Notes: generated by a model not told the origin, from the letters alone. Shown: positions 1 to 7,253, counted from the stretch's first letter. The stretch is 19,233 bases of DNA from Tenericutes bacterium 4572_104 (GCA_002084435.1 NBLG01000019.1:1-19233), one strand, 5' to 3'. Made by a program: numbers and translations.

Positions 1-93
1 TCCATCAAAGAAGCCTGCGGTATACCTACAAACATCCAAGCAACCGCTCAAAAGAATTACACCAACATCGTCAAGTTAATGAAATTTTATTAG
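1..93 (+). CDS. C-terminal fragment of an unidentified protein, possibly a transposase (cut by window edge)
   Basis: The first 30 codons are open from the window edge to a TAG at 91-93, ending in IVKLMKFY. The codons (GCC, ATC, ACC, GTC, TGC) are clearly richer in G and C than those of every neighbour, which suggests imported DNA. I do not recognise the family. A short tail lying against a truncated gene is what the edge of an insertion sequence often looks like, but that is inference only. The sequence overlaps, on the other strand, the last codons of a decayed GGDEF remnant, so the join between foreign and resident DNA lies at about 76-100. Confidence 0.35.
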   Translation, partial: SIKEACGIPTNIQATAQKNYTNIVKLMKFY

Positions 94-1397
94 AATCAGT
101 TGTGCTTATTCCACAACTAAAATTGATTTTAAATTTAAATTTTTTAGTGTTTTTAATCATGTCTTGAGCTCTATATGTAATATTACAAGCTTCCTCATAT
201 GTAGTATTTTGTAGCTTTGAAGTTAACTCTTTCTTTTGTTATGTTTCTAAGTATTGAAGCTATTTTAATAAGAACTTGATTACCAACATCATATCCAAAG
301 GAAGTATTAATAACTCTAAAAGTATTGATACCACATGTTACGATAGAAACTGGATATGTTAATTTATAAGGATCCGTATAAAGAAACTTATCAAATGCAG
401 CTCTATTATATATATTAGTTAAAATATCTTTATTTTGAAGTTTTTCAATATTTTTTTGCATCTTTTTATAATTTGTCAAATCTTCGATTATTCCAATGCC
501 ACCAATAATTTTATTATCTACAAGAATTGGTGATAATTGAATTCTAGCGGGGAATGTTTTATTCGATAGAAAGGAAGTATAATTATCTTCTAAAATAACA
601 TAATTACCTTTCAAAGTGTTTTGGATACTATCTACAAGAACTTTATTAGGCAATTTTGTTAAATTAAATCCAATTAGTTTGTATCTATCAACATCTATGA
701 TATCTGCATAAGCTTGATTAGCGATTTCAATAACACCATTTAGATTAAATTGAATAATTCCAAGCTTACTATTGTTAATCAAAGTACGATATTTAATTTC
801 ACTTTTTTTTATTAATTCTTGGGCATTTATTCTATTGTTATTATTTAGAATTACTTTTGATAATAACATAACAGCTAAAGGGAAAGTAAGCAAGGTAATA
901 GGGCCTAAATTAATTAAAATATCTATATTTTCAGGATAAGGAATAGTTAATTGACATAGAAGCATAACTACATGGACTACTACTCCAAATATGTAAAAGA
1001 AAAGATATTCATTAATTTTACGTCTTGGATAAAAATATTTTTTCCATAAGATACCAATTAAGAAAGAAAAAGACAACGTTAATATTCCAGCATAAACACC
1101 ACTACCACCTATGTAAATACGGTATATAATGGCTATAACTGTTGCGATAAATGATGTGGTAAATGGGAAAAATAAAGCTGTAACACTGATTAAAACACTT
1201 CTTGTATCAAAAATAACACCAGGAGTTGTTTCCAATCCATTAACCATTATTATAATAGCTATTAGACCAATAGAAATTCCCATTAAAATTTTATAATATA
1301 TATTTTTATGCTTAAATATACTATTCGATAAATTAAATATAAGTACTAAACCAAATAATACAATTATATTCGTAAGTATATCCCATATTATTTCCAT
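71..1397 (-). pseudogene. Broken 5TM-PAS-GGDEF signalling protein (diguanylate cyclase-like)
   Basis: A membrane sensor that would have made c-di-GMP. The long frame (1397 down to 195, 400 codons) starts at an ATG 3 nt after a strong AAGGAGGAAG site (1401-1410). Residues 1-185 are hydrophobic with the 5TMR-LYT signature (PGVIFDTRSV, then YRIYIGGSGVYAGI). Residues about 197-310 form a PAS domain. A GGDEF domain begins at about 325 with DILTNIYNR and continues through FGYDVGNQVLIKIASILRN. The frame then stops before any GGDEF motif. In another minus frame at 238-71 the missing C-terminal half resumes (LQNTTYEEACNITYRAQDMI, then INFSCGIS) and stops again. About 25-35 nt, including the catalytic motif, appear to be lost between the two parts, and the far end of the domain is missing at the window-edge fragment. 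What is left cannot be an active cyclase; a sensor-only product is possible. Confidence 0.8.
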
Positions 1398-1413
1398 GTG
1401 CTTCCTCCTTCCT

Positions 1414-1427
1414 TAACAAATTGTTAT
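1414..1427. repeat. 14-bp near-palindrome TAACAAATTGTTAT, copy 1
   Basis: TAACAA and TTGTTA face each other around one A, just upstream of the ribosome site of the minus-strand GGDEF gene. The same 14 bases recur at 1779-1792 inside the neighbouring broken DUF89 gene. This copy lies where a repressor would bind between promoter and start codon. No regulator is identified, and chance cannot be excluded in DNA this AT-rich. Confidence 0.35.
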
Positions 1428-1557
1428 CCACTATAAAAGCGCTAATATAATATAAGTCAAGGGTAAATTTATTTTAACACAATAACGTTGATTTTGCTAT
1501 TAAATGTCTAAAAATAAACATATTAAAATATAATTAAGAAACATATAACATTAATTG

Positions 1558-1566
1558 TGATATAAT
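1558..1566 (+). promoter_or_regulatory. Extended -10 promoter (TGA-TATAAT) for the DUF89 gene
   Basis: TG-N-TATAAT lies about 50 nt upstream of the ATG at 1617. The -35 position (GAAACA at 1538-1543) is poor, as expected for an extended -10 promoter. The same TGATATAAT word starts the EF-G-like gene (2512) and the ABC ATPase (9262). Confidence 0.5.
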
Positions 1567-1616
1567 ATTTTTCGTAATATAAATAATTAGATTATTTTAA
1601 GTTGAATGAGGTTAAT

Positions 1617-2418
1617 ATGAAAACAAGCTTAATGTGTATGGAATGTAATATAAAACAAATTATAAAATTATCGAATTTATTAAGTGTTGATAGTAAAAAA
1701 CAAGAAGAAGCGTTTAAACAAATATTTTCAAAATTAAGTAAAATATCTTTTGATTTAACAAATCCAGAAATAATTGTATAACAAATTGTTATATAATTTG
1801 TATAATGATTTTGAGGAAACAGTTAATAAAAGTAAGGATAAAATTGATACAGCTTTAAAATTAGCTGTTATAGGAAATCTTATTGACTTTGGTGCTAGGC
1901 ATGAATTTAGTAAGGAAGAAGTTTTAGAAAGTACTAAAAATGTAGAATCTTTAACTTTTAAAATAGATGATAGAAAATCATTTAGGAAACAATTAAAAAC
2001 AGCGAAAAGGTTATTATATATAGGGGATAATTGTGGAGAAATTGTTTTAGATAGATTATTTATTCAAACAATTAAAAAAGAACATCCTGATTTAGAAATA
2101 TATTTTGGAGTAAGAGAAGCGCCGGTTTTAAATGATGTTACTGAAGAAGATGCTTATCAAGTTAAAATGCAAGAAGTAGCTAAAATTATAAAATCCGGAG
2201 TTGCATATCCCGGAACCGTTTTAAGTGCATCTTCAAAAGAATTTGCGGATGTATTTAATAATTCAGATATTGTAATAGCTAAGGGACAAGGAAATTTTGA
2301 AAGTTTAAGTGATATAAAAAGAAAAGGATTGTTTTTAATATTGATTGTAAAATGTAGCTATATAGCTGAAGTTGCTAATACAGAAGTTATGGATTATATA
2401 ATTAAAGAAAACAAATAA
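1617..2418 (+). pseudogene. Frameshifted DUF89 / ARMT1-like damage-control phosphatase
   Basis: DUF89 proteins are metal-dependent phosphatases thought to remove harmful phosphometabolites. The N-terminal part (1617-1781, 54 codons) begins MKTSLMCMECNIKQI, with the usual CxxC start, and stops at TAA 1779-1781 just after NPEIIV. The rest continues in another frame from about 1780 to 2418, matching the family through TALKLAVIGNLIDFG, the metal-site segment GDNCGEIVLD, KGQGNFESL, and a C-terminus similar to IVKCSYIAEVAN. The segment normally joining the parts (about 15-20 residues, usually containing DPY and a conserved K/N stretch) is missing, so this is a deletion with a frameshift, not just a one-base slip. 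A TTG at 1774 can open the second frame but has no ribosome site. A perfect 8-bp inverted repeat lies exactly at the lesion. No terminator is seen after 2418. Confidence 0.75.
1777..1793. repeat. Inverted repeat TATAACAA-A-TTGTTATA at the DUF89 lesion
   Basis: Perfect 8-bp arms flank one A, and the repeat contains the 14-bp word also found at 1414-1427. It covers the TAA that ends the first DUF89 frame and the start of the second. It could have promoted the deletion by hairpin slippage, or be the scar of a lost small element; both are inference. Confidence 0.4.
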
Positions 2419-2511
2419 AGTAAGAGTTTTCCAATATCAGATTTAAAATATGTTTTTTGAAAACCAAAATGTATTTTAAGTTATTAAAAATCTTTTCTTT
2501 TTTTGTTATTA

Positions 2512-2520
2512 TGATATAAT
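2512..2520 (+). promoter_or_regulatory. Extended -10 promoter (TGA-TATAAT) for the EF-G-like gene
   Basis: TGATATAAT sits 41 nt before the ATG and after a T-rich tract. No good -35 is visible. A ribosome site AGGAG (2547-2551) stands 10 nt from ATG 2562 and fixes that start. Confidence 0.55.
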
Positions 2521-2561
2521 ATTATAGACTGAAAGCGTTTTTCGAGAGGAGATATTAATAT

Positions 2562-4640
2562 ATGAAAGAATATAAAGCGGACGCTATTAAAAATGTTGTA
2601 TTATTAGGACATTTAGGAAGTGGGAAAACATCATTAGCTGAATCTTTAGCTTTTATTTCAGGAGCTATTGATAAGAAAGGTAGTGTAGAAAAAAAGAATA
2701 CAATTTCAGATTTCTCTCCAGAGGAGCAAGCAAAACTTAGTTCTTTATCATCTAGTTTGATTCCTTTAGAATTTAAGGATATTAAGATTAATGTTTTAGA
2801 TGCACCAGGTGCAGATGAAATGATTGGAGATATTAAGCATGTATTATCTGTTGCTTGTGCAGCTATATTAGTTGTGGATGCATCTAGCGGAGTACAGGTT
2901 GGAACTGAAAAAATGTGGTTAGAAATTAAAAAACAAAACTTACCTGCATTTATCTTTATCAATAAAATGGATAAAGAAAATATTAAATATGAAGAGCTTT
3001 TAAATGAGATAAAAACAAAATTAGGAAAAGAAGTGGTTCCATTTGCCTTACCTCTAGGAAAAAGTGAACAATTTAATGGATTCGCTGATATTGTTGAATT
3101 AAAAGCTAGAATTTATGACGGAAAAACTTGCGAAGATGGTGAAATTTATCCAGATAAAATGGAAAGAGTTAAATCATTAAGACAAGATTTAGTTGAAACT
3201 GTTGCTGGAGCTGATGAAGAATTATTAGATAAATACTTTGAAGGAGAAGAGTTGACAATGGATGAAATCCATAAAGGATTACATTTAAGCGTTCTTTCTG
3301 GAGAAGCAGTTCCTGTTATCGTAGGATCAGCTACTAAAGATATTGGGGCATTAACGTTGCTTCATATGATTAAACGTTATTTTCCAACTGTATCTGAACT
3401 TGATCCAGTTAAAGGTACAGATAATGGTGAAGAAATTATTAGACATTATTCTGATGAAGAACCATTTAGTGCATTTGTATTCAAAACTATGATTGACCCA
3501 TTTATTGGAACTATTAGTTTAATGCAAATTAAGTCTGGAACTTTAAAGAAAGATCAAGATATATTTGTTTCATCTACTAATAACGTTGAAAGAGCTACCC
3601 AAGTATTTACCTTACTAGGGAAAAATCAAGTACCACTTGACTTAGCTCACGCAGGAGATATTTGTGCATTTGCAAAAGTTAATGGAGTAGCTACAGGAAC
3701 AACTTTATCTGATAAAAAGAATCAAGTTGTTTATCCAAAAGTTGAAACTCCTACTCCAACTATGTATATCGCAATTCAACCAGAAAATAAAAAAGATGAA
3801 GATAAGTTATCAACTGCATTAGCTAAATTACAATTAGAAGATAATACACTTGAAGTTCGTCGTAATAAAGAAACTTCACAATTATTGATTGGTGGGCAAG
3901 GCATTATACATCTTGGATATATTATCGATAAAATGAAACATACATATAAAGTAGCTTTAATTAAAGAAGACCAAAGAATTGTATATCGCGAAACCATTAA
4001 ACAAACAGCTAAAGCTGAAGGTCGTTATATTAAACAATCTGGTGGATCTGGATATTACGGTGTAGTTGTTATAAGATTCGAACCATTCCCAGAAGGCGAT
4101 TATGAATTCTCTGAAGAAGTATTTGGGGGTGCGGTTCCAAGGGGATATTTTCCAGCTGTAGATAAAGGGTTACAAGAAGCATTGGAACACGGCGTATTAG
4201 CAGGATTTCCGGTGATAGGAATAAAAGCTGTTCTTGTAGATGGTAAATATCACCCTGTAGACTCTAATGAATTAGCGTTTAAAATGGCCGCTTCTATAGC
4301 TTTTAAAGAAGCGTGCAAAACCGCTAAGCCTACAATCTTAGAACCTATATATAAAGTGGAAATCACAACTAAAGATGAATATCTTGGTGATGTACTTGGA
4401 GATATTAATAAACGTAGAGGTAGAGTATTAGGTATGGAACCTGCAACTCAAGGCTACCAAAAAGTAGTCGCAGAAGTTCCGGAACAAGAAATCACAAAAT
4501 ACACAATTGATTTAAAAGCAATGACTCAAGGATCTGGAACGTTTAGTAGAGAATTTGTTAGATACGATGAAGTTCCTGGAAATTTGATAAGCAAAATTAT
4601 AGAAGAGCACAAACGTTTTGTTGAGGAACAAAAAAAATAA
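2562..4640 (+). CDS. Elongation factor G-like translational GTPase (EF-G paralogue)
   Basis: 692 residues with the full EF-G layout: GTP-binding domain with P-loop GHLGSGKTS (16-24), G3 DAPG (80-83), G4 NKMD (134-137) and a G5-like SATKD near 256; then the beta-barrel domain, and a domain IV with QSGGSGYYGVVVIRFEP and VLAGFPVIGIKAVLVDGKYH, ending in a domain V typical of EF-G. It differs from true EF-G in the switch regions: ISDFSPEEQAKLSSLSSSL replaces the usual TDSMELERERGIT type segment, and the catalytic His expected right after DAPG is Ala84. These traits place it with the EF-G-2/'EF-G-like' group (Thermus EF-G-2 is a known member), whose cellular role is unclear. A canonical fusA should exist elsewhere in the genome. 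It is a single-gene unit with its own promoter and terminator. Confidence 0.9.
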   Translation: MKEYKADAIKNVVLLGHLGSGKTSLAESLAFISGAIDKKGSVEKKNTISDFSPEEQAKLSSLSSSLIPLEFKDIKINVLDAPGADEMIGDIKHVLSVACAAILVVDASSGVQVGTEKMWLEIKKQNLPAFIFINKMDKENIKYEELLNEIKTKLGKEVVPFALPLGKSEQFNGFADIVELKARIYDGKTCEDGEIYPDKMERVKSLRQDLVETVAGADEELLDKYFEGEELTMDEIHKGLHLSVLSGEAVPVIVGSATKDIGALTLLHMIKRYFPTVSELDPVKGTDNGEEIIRHYSDEEPFSAFVFKTMIDPFIGTISLMQIKSGTLKKDQDIFVSSTNNVERATQVFTLLGKNQVPLDLAHAGDICAFAKVNGVATGTTLSDKKNQVVYPKVETPTPTMYIAIQPENKKDEDKLSTALAKLQLEDNTLEVRRNKETSQLLIGGQGIIHLGYIIDKMKHTYKVALIKEDQRIVYRETIKQTAKAEGRYIKQSGGSGYYGVVVIRFEPFPEGDYEFSEEVFGGAVPRGYFPAVDKGLQEALEHGVLAGFPVIGIKAVLVDGKYHPVDSNELAFKMAASIAFKEACKTAKPTILEPIYKVEITTKDEYLGDVLGDINKRRGRVLGMEPATQGYQKVVAEVPEQEITKYTIDLKAMTQGSGTFSREFVRYDEVPGNLISKIIEEHKRFVEEQKK

Positions 4641-4643
4641 TTT

Positions 4644-4670
4644 AAGCAGCTGAAAATCAGCTGCTTTTTT
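4644..4670 (+). terminator. Rho-independent terminator of the EF-G-like gene
   Basis: A 10-bp stem AAGCAGCTGA / TCAGCTGCTT with a 3-nt loop and a T6 tail starts 3 nt after the stop codon. Confidence 0.9.
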
Positions 4671-4896
4671 ATTTTAGTCGACCTTAGAGGTCGACTATCT
4701 AAAACCACTCGCAATGTAGGTGATAATGAAAAAGCCTTAGCGCTGAAAAAAGAATTCCTTCAATCTGATATAATGGAAACGTCAATTGCCATTACACGAA
4801 AAGACAATACAAAATTATATTAAGAATCAAGAATTAGAAAATCAAATCAAGAACAAACGAAACCTAGAAGAATATAAGAACCCATTTTACGAGTGA
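4671..4896 (+). pseudogene. Decayed remnant of an unidentified gene, in two frames
   Basis: One frame (4671-4823) reads as a plausible protein with TTRNVGDNEKALALKKEFLQ and stops at TAA. The next frame (about 4789-4896) continues with a lysine/glutamate-rich, probably helical segment QNYIKNQELENQIKNKRN that ends EEYKNPFYE before TGA. Natural-looking composition on both sides of a frame change suggests the 3' end of a gene broken by an indel near 4788. There is no start codon with a ribosome site, and the 5' end runs into the hairpin at 4675. I could not assign a family; plasmid- or recombination-related origin is only a guess. Confidence 0.45.
4675..4697. repeat. Perfect 10-bp inverted repeat TAGTCGACCT / AGGTCGACTA
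   Basis: The arms are separated by TAG. It is GC-richer than its surroundings and stands at the left edge of the decayed stretch 4671-4896. It has no T-run, so it is not a plain terminator. A similar GACCTA...TAGGTC hairpin stands at 4938-4954. Confidence 0.5.
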
Positions 4897-4937
4897 TAAG
4901 ACTGTCAATGACAATTAGCAAACAAAAAGCAGCCAGT

Positions 4938-4954
4938 GACCTACCTTATAGGTC
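4938..4954. repeat. Short inverted repeat GACCTA / TAGGTC
   Basis: Six-bp arms with a CCTTA loop, at the right edge of the remnant region. It resembles the centre of the hairpin at 4675-4697 (both GACCT...AGGTC). It may be a decayed element end; function unknown. Confidence 0.3.
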
Positions 4955-4996
4955 TAGGTTAAAAACAGCATCTTGAAGATATGGATTTTATTATCC

Positions 4997-5021
4997 AAAA
5001 AAATGAGGAATATCCTCATTT
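4997..5021 (-). terminator. Terminator of the XRE regulator gene (minus strand)
   Basis: Read on the minus strand, AAATGAGGA / TCCTCATTT forms a 9-bp stem with a 3-nt loop and then continues as a T-run. The stem begins inside the stop codon of the regulator. Confidence 0.8.
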
Positions 5022-5526
5022 AATCAATAACTCCAGATTCAATAAGATAGAAGAATAACAATGCAACTACAAAAGGAATATAGGTAATTAGATACCACAT
5101 TAACATTTCCTTCTTCTTTTTACTAATAATGAAAAAAATATTATGCAAAAATAAACCAGCTATGAAGAATAAAAGCAATAGCAAATAACCCCATGATTTA
5201 TAATTACCGCTTAATCCTATAAAGAATCCTAATAGAACATCTCCAAGAAAGTATGCAATTGATACAATAAATGTAATAACATATTTCAAATTTGTTGGCC
5301 ATTCATCTTCTCCATCTATCTTATTCCTTTGGAGAATTTCATCAATACTAATTTTATAAAAATCAGCCAAGTTACTAAGAGAATCTAAATCAGGAATACT
5401 ATCTCCATTTTCCCACCTTGATACTGCTTGATATGTTACACCCATTCTTTCAGAAAGTTCCTTCTGTGTAATACCTAATTCTTTACGTTTTTTTTGCAAA
5501 TATAATCCGATTAATTTATTATTCAT
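5020..5526 (-). CDS. XRE-family transcriptional regulator with C-terminal membrane segments
   Basis: 168 residues. Residues 5-62 form a Cro/CI-type helix-turn-helix (KKRKELGITQKELSERMGVT, then YQAVSRWENGDSIPDL), followed by a DEILQ-type end of the domain. After a short hydrophilic linker come three predicted transmembrane helices (about 81-104, 112-135 and 141-164) separated by a lysine cluster. Such membrane-tethered XRE regulators are common in Firmicutes and are usually of unknown signal. The ATG at 5526 is chosen because AGGTGA (5533-5538 on this strand) precedes it at good spacing. A palindrome in its promoter suggests self-repression. Neighbours on both sides are decayed or unrelated, so its targets cannot be read from context. 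Confidence 0.88.
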   Translation of the reverse strand: MNNKLIGLYLQKKRKELGITQKELSERMGVTYQAVSRWENGDSIPDLDSLSNLADFYKISIDEILQRNKIDGEDEWPTNLKYVITFIVSIAYFLGDVLLGFFIGLSGNYKSWGYLLLLLFFIAGLFLHNIFFIISKKKKEMLMWYLITYIPFVVALLFFYLIESGVID

Positions 5527-5551
5527 TTTATATCACCTCGTATAATATATT

Positions 5552-5571
5552 ATTATAACATTGTGAACAAT
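5552..5571 (-). promoter_or_regulatory. -10 box and candidate operator ATTGT-N2-ACAAT of the XRE gene
   Basis: On the minus strand TATAAT (5552-5557) is followed closely upstream by the palindrome ATTGTTCACAAT (5560-5571), lying between the -10 and -35 positions. The placement fits an autorepressor site for the adjacent XRE protein. The -35 is weak. Confidence 0.45.
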
Positions 5572-5984
5572 ACAAGTAATGGTAAGTTGAAAAACTCAAT
5601 AGCAAATTGAATCTTGATTCAAATCCAATAATAGCCTCGAAAAATCCATTTTTGATAATTTTTCAAATAAGCATATTTTAATCTTTCTGAAAAAAAGAGA
5701 GAGTAAACAAATTAAAAATCAATAATTTTATTTCGACAAATATTTAATATTGTACCCCTTTCTTGCATATGTTTTGCTTTATATATGTATAGACTAATTA
5801 AATCTACATTATATATATTCACAGTCCAGTTTTATACATTCAATATGGAATTAGTTATGGCTACACTGAAATAAGATTTTTTAATTAAAATGTATACATA
5901 TTGAAGTGAACCTTTAAAATTAGACAAATTTATCAAAACCGACTACTTTTTCTATAATTATAAACAATAATCAATCTATAGTTA
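5572..5984. other. Non-coding stretch with little recognisable content
   Basis: AT-rich with no gene. One minus-strand run without stops (about 5718-5592, containing FEKLSKMDFSRLLLDLNQDS) looks mildly protein-like but has no start or family match. The only clear feature is the IS150-type end at 5902-5926. It is probably a graveyard of older insertions. Confidence 0.4.
5902..5926 (+). repeat. Solitary IS150-group (IS3 family) terminal inverted repeat
   Basis: Twenty-five bases beginning TGAAGTGAACC and ending TTAGACA match the general pattern of IS150-group ends (TG, TG, ACC, A-rich centre, TTAGACA or TTGGACA). The inside of the element would lie to the right, but no partner end or transposase follows; the degV promoter begins 59 nt further on. 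It differs in sequence from the ends of the deleted IS at 7182-7524, so it comes from another element. Confidence 0.45.
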
Positions 5985-6013
5985 TTGACTTTGCATATGG
6001 TTTTTGGTAAAGT
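5985..6013 (+). promoter_or_regulatory. Promoter of the DegV gene
   Basis: TTGACT (5985-5990) and TAAAGT (6008-6013) are separated by 17 bp and lie 38 nt before the ATG. Confidence 0.6.
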
Positions 6014-6051
6014 ATTACGTGTAATATAGTAATTAAAAAAAGGTGAAATAT

Positions 6052-6900
6052 ATGGAAAAAATAGGATTAATTGTTGATAGTACAACATTAACAAGAGAAG
6101 ATTTAAAAAAATATAAATTTTTAAAAGAAGTACAATTAAAAATACAAATTGATCAAAAAACTTATGTTGAAAATCAATTAACTAGTGAAGAAATGGAAAG
6201 ATATATTGATGAAGGTAAAAAGTTTTTAACTTCACAACCTTCGCCAAGTGAATTTTTAAAAGTATATAAAGAATTTTATGAAGAAGGATATACTCATGTA
6301 ATAGCTGTTCTCCTTCCGCATAAAATTAGTGGAACATATCAATCAGCTTTGGTTGCGAAAACATTAGTCGATTTTGATTTAGAAATTGAGATACACACTC
6401 CTGAATCAGCTTCTTTTGGAATTGCTTTAGGTGTTAATCAGCTTGCAAAAACAATTGAGAAAGCTAAATCATTTGATGAGGTTCAAAAGAAGTATTATAG
6501 TATTTTTCAAAAACCTTTGGTTGCCTTTACTTTAGGTGATTTAGGACATCTTTTCAGAGGTGGAAGGCTTAATAGAGTTCAAGCTTTTATAGGAAAAATA
6601 CTAAGAATTAAACCAATAATTGAAATTATTGATGGTAAGCTAGATTTAGTAAGAAAAGAAAGAACTAACTTAGCTTGCATGGAATACTTTATTTCTAAGA
6701 TTAATAATTATGTTAATGAGTATAAAAATGTATATTTAGATATTGTTAGTTTAAACATGGAAGAATGGGGACAAAAAATAATTGATTATGTAAAAGAAAA
6801 CTTAAAAAAAGTAGATATTCACGTTACTGATTATGTAAGCCCTGTGTTTTATTCGCATCTAGGAAATAAAGGATTTGGGATAGCTATTGTAGCGGAATAA
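6052..6900 (+). CDS. DegV family fatty-acid-binding protein
   Basis: 282 residues with the whole DegV fold. DegV/FakB proteins hold a fatty acid in a cleft; in Firmicutes the FakB type hands it to the kinase FakA so that external fatty acids enter phospholipids. Diagnostic segments are GLIVDSTT at the N-terminus, TSQPSPSEFLKVY (about 60-72), LPHKISGTYQSA, and GDLGHLFRGGRLNRVQAFIG followed by LRIKPII in the second half. The ATG at 6052 is preferred over the in-frame GTG at 6043, because that GTG is part of the AGGTGA ribosome site (6041-6046). It has its own promoter and terminator; no FakA gene lies in this window, so whether it is a true FakB is open. Confidence 0.9.
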   Translation: MEKIGLIVDSTTLTREDLKKYKFLKEVQLKIQIDQKTYVENQLTSEEMERYIDEGKKFLTSQPSPSEFLKVYKEFYEEGYTHVIAVLLPHKISGTYQSALVAKTLVDFDLEIEIHTPESASFGIALGVNQLAKTIEKAKSFDEVQKKYYSIFQKPLVAFTLGDLGHLFRGGRLNRVQAFIGKILRIKPIIEIIDGKLDLVRKERTNLACMEYFISKINNYVNEYKNVYLDIVSLNMEEWGQKIIDYVKENLKKVDIHVTDYVSPVFYSHLGNKGFGIAIVAE

Positions 6901-6908
6901 ATAATATA

Positions 6909-6944
6909 AGATTTCCTAATTAAATTAAAAGGAAATCTTTTTTT
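6909..6944 (+). terminator. Terminator of the DegV gene
   Basis: Stem AGATTTCCT / AGGAAATCT, 12-nt AT-rich loop, then a T7 run. It starts 8 nt after the stop codon. Confidence 0.85.
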
Positions 6945-6961
6945 AAAATAAAATTTATTTC

Positions 6962-6990
6962 TTGACAAACTATAAGCAATTTAGTAAACT
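6962..6990 (+). promoter_or_regulatory. Promoter of the tRNA-His/tRNA-Gln unit
   Basis: A perfect TTGACA (6962-6967), 17-bp spacer and TAAACT (6985-6990). The start point would fall about 12-15 nt before the first tRNA. It is the best -35 box in the window, fitting a stable RNA gene. Confidence 0.75.
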
Positions 6991-7009
6991 AATAGTTGCT
7001 AAAACAGGT

Positions 7010-7086
7010 GGCGATTGTGGCGAAGTGGTTAACGCATCGGATTGTGGCTCCGACATCCGTGGGTTCGATTCCCATCAGTCGCCCCA
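7010..7086 (+). tRNA. tRNA-His (GTG)
   Basis: The acceptor arm GCGATTG pairs with CAGTCGC (one G-U). The extra 5' G at 7010 faces the C73 discriminator, the identity mark of histidine tRNA. The anticodon stem TCGGA/TCCGA holds loop TTGTGGC with anticodon GTG; the T arm is GTGGG-TTCGATT-CCCAT. CCA is encoded (7084-7086). An open reading frame that spans both tRNAs here is an artefact. Confidence 0.95.
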
Positions 7087-7100
7087 AAATAAGAAAATAA

Positions 7101-7175
7101 TGGGCTATGGCCAAGTGGTTAAGGCATCGGACTTTGACTCCGAGATCGCTAGTTCAAATCTAGCTAGCCCAGCCA
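7101..7175 (+). tRNA. tRNA-Gln (TTG)
   Basis: The acceptor arm TGGGCTA pairs fully with TAGCCCA. Anticodon stem TCGGA/TCCGA, loop CTTTGAC, anticodon TTG. The T arm is CTAG...CTAG type with TTCAAAT, discriminator G, encoded CCA (7173-7175). It follows tRNA-His by 14 nt and is surely cotranscribed. A T-run directly after CCA may help end transcription; six nt later the IS remnant begins. Confidence 0.95.
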
Positions 7176-7253
7176 TTTTTTTGAAATAGCTTCCAAAAGT
7201 TGGAGATATGGTATACTAACCATATTACTCTAATGAAGGGAGCTATTTTTATT

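Noticed and set aside
98..118. Hairpin AGTTGTG / CACAACT as a terminator or IS end
   Set aside because: Seven-bp arms without a T-run on either strand. It falls within the coding-like GGDEF remnant (FSCGIS), so chance pairing is the simpler explanation.
2555..2962. Minus-strand frame of 135 codons opposite the EF-G-like gene, and similar frames at 3776-3997, 4526-4714, 9332-9556, 9845-10135, 12410-12613 and 15119-15346
   Set aside because: All are antisense shadows of strongly supported genes, with no ribosome sites of their own and no family resemblance.
5592..5718. Minus-strand coding-like run containing KLSKMDFSRLLLDLNQDS
   Set aside because: No start codon with a ribosome site, no recognisable family and short length; it may be an old remnant but cannot be supported as a gene.
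6962..7189. Open reading frame of 75 codons across the tRNA pair
   Set aside because: It spans both tRNA genes and their promoter; the peptide is simply translated tRNA sequence.
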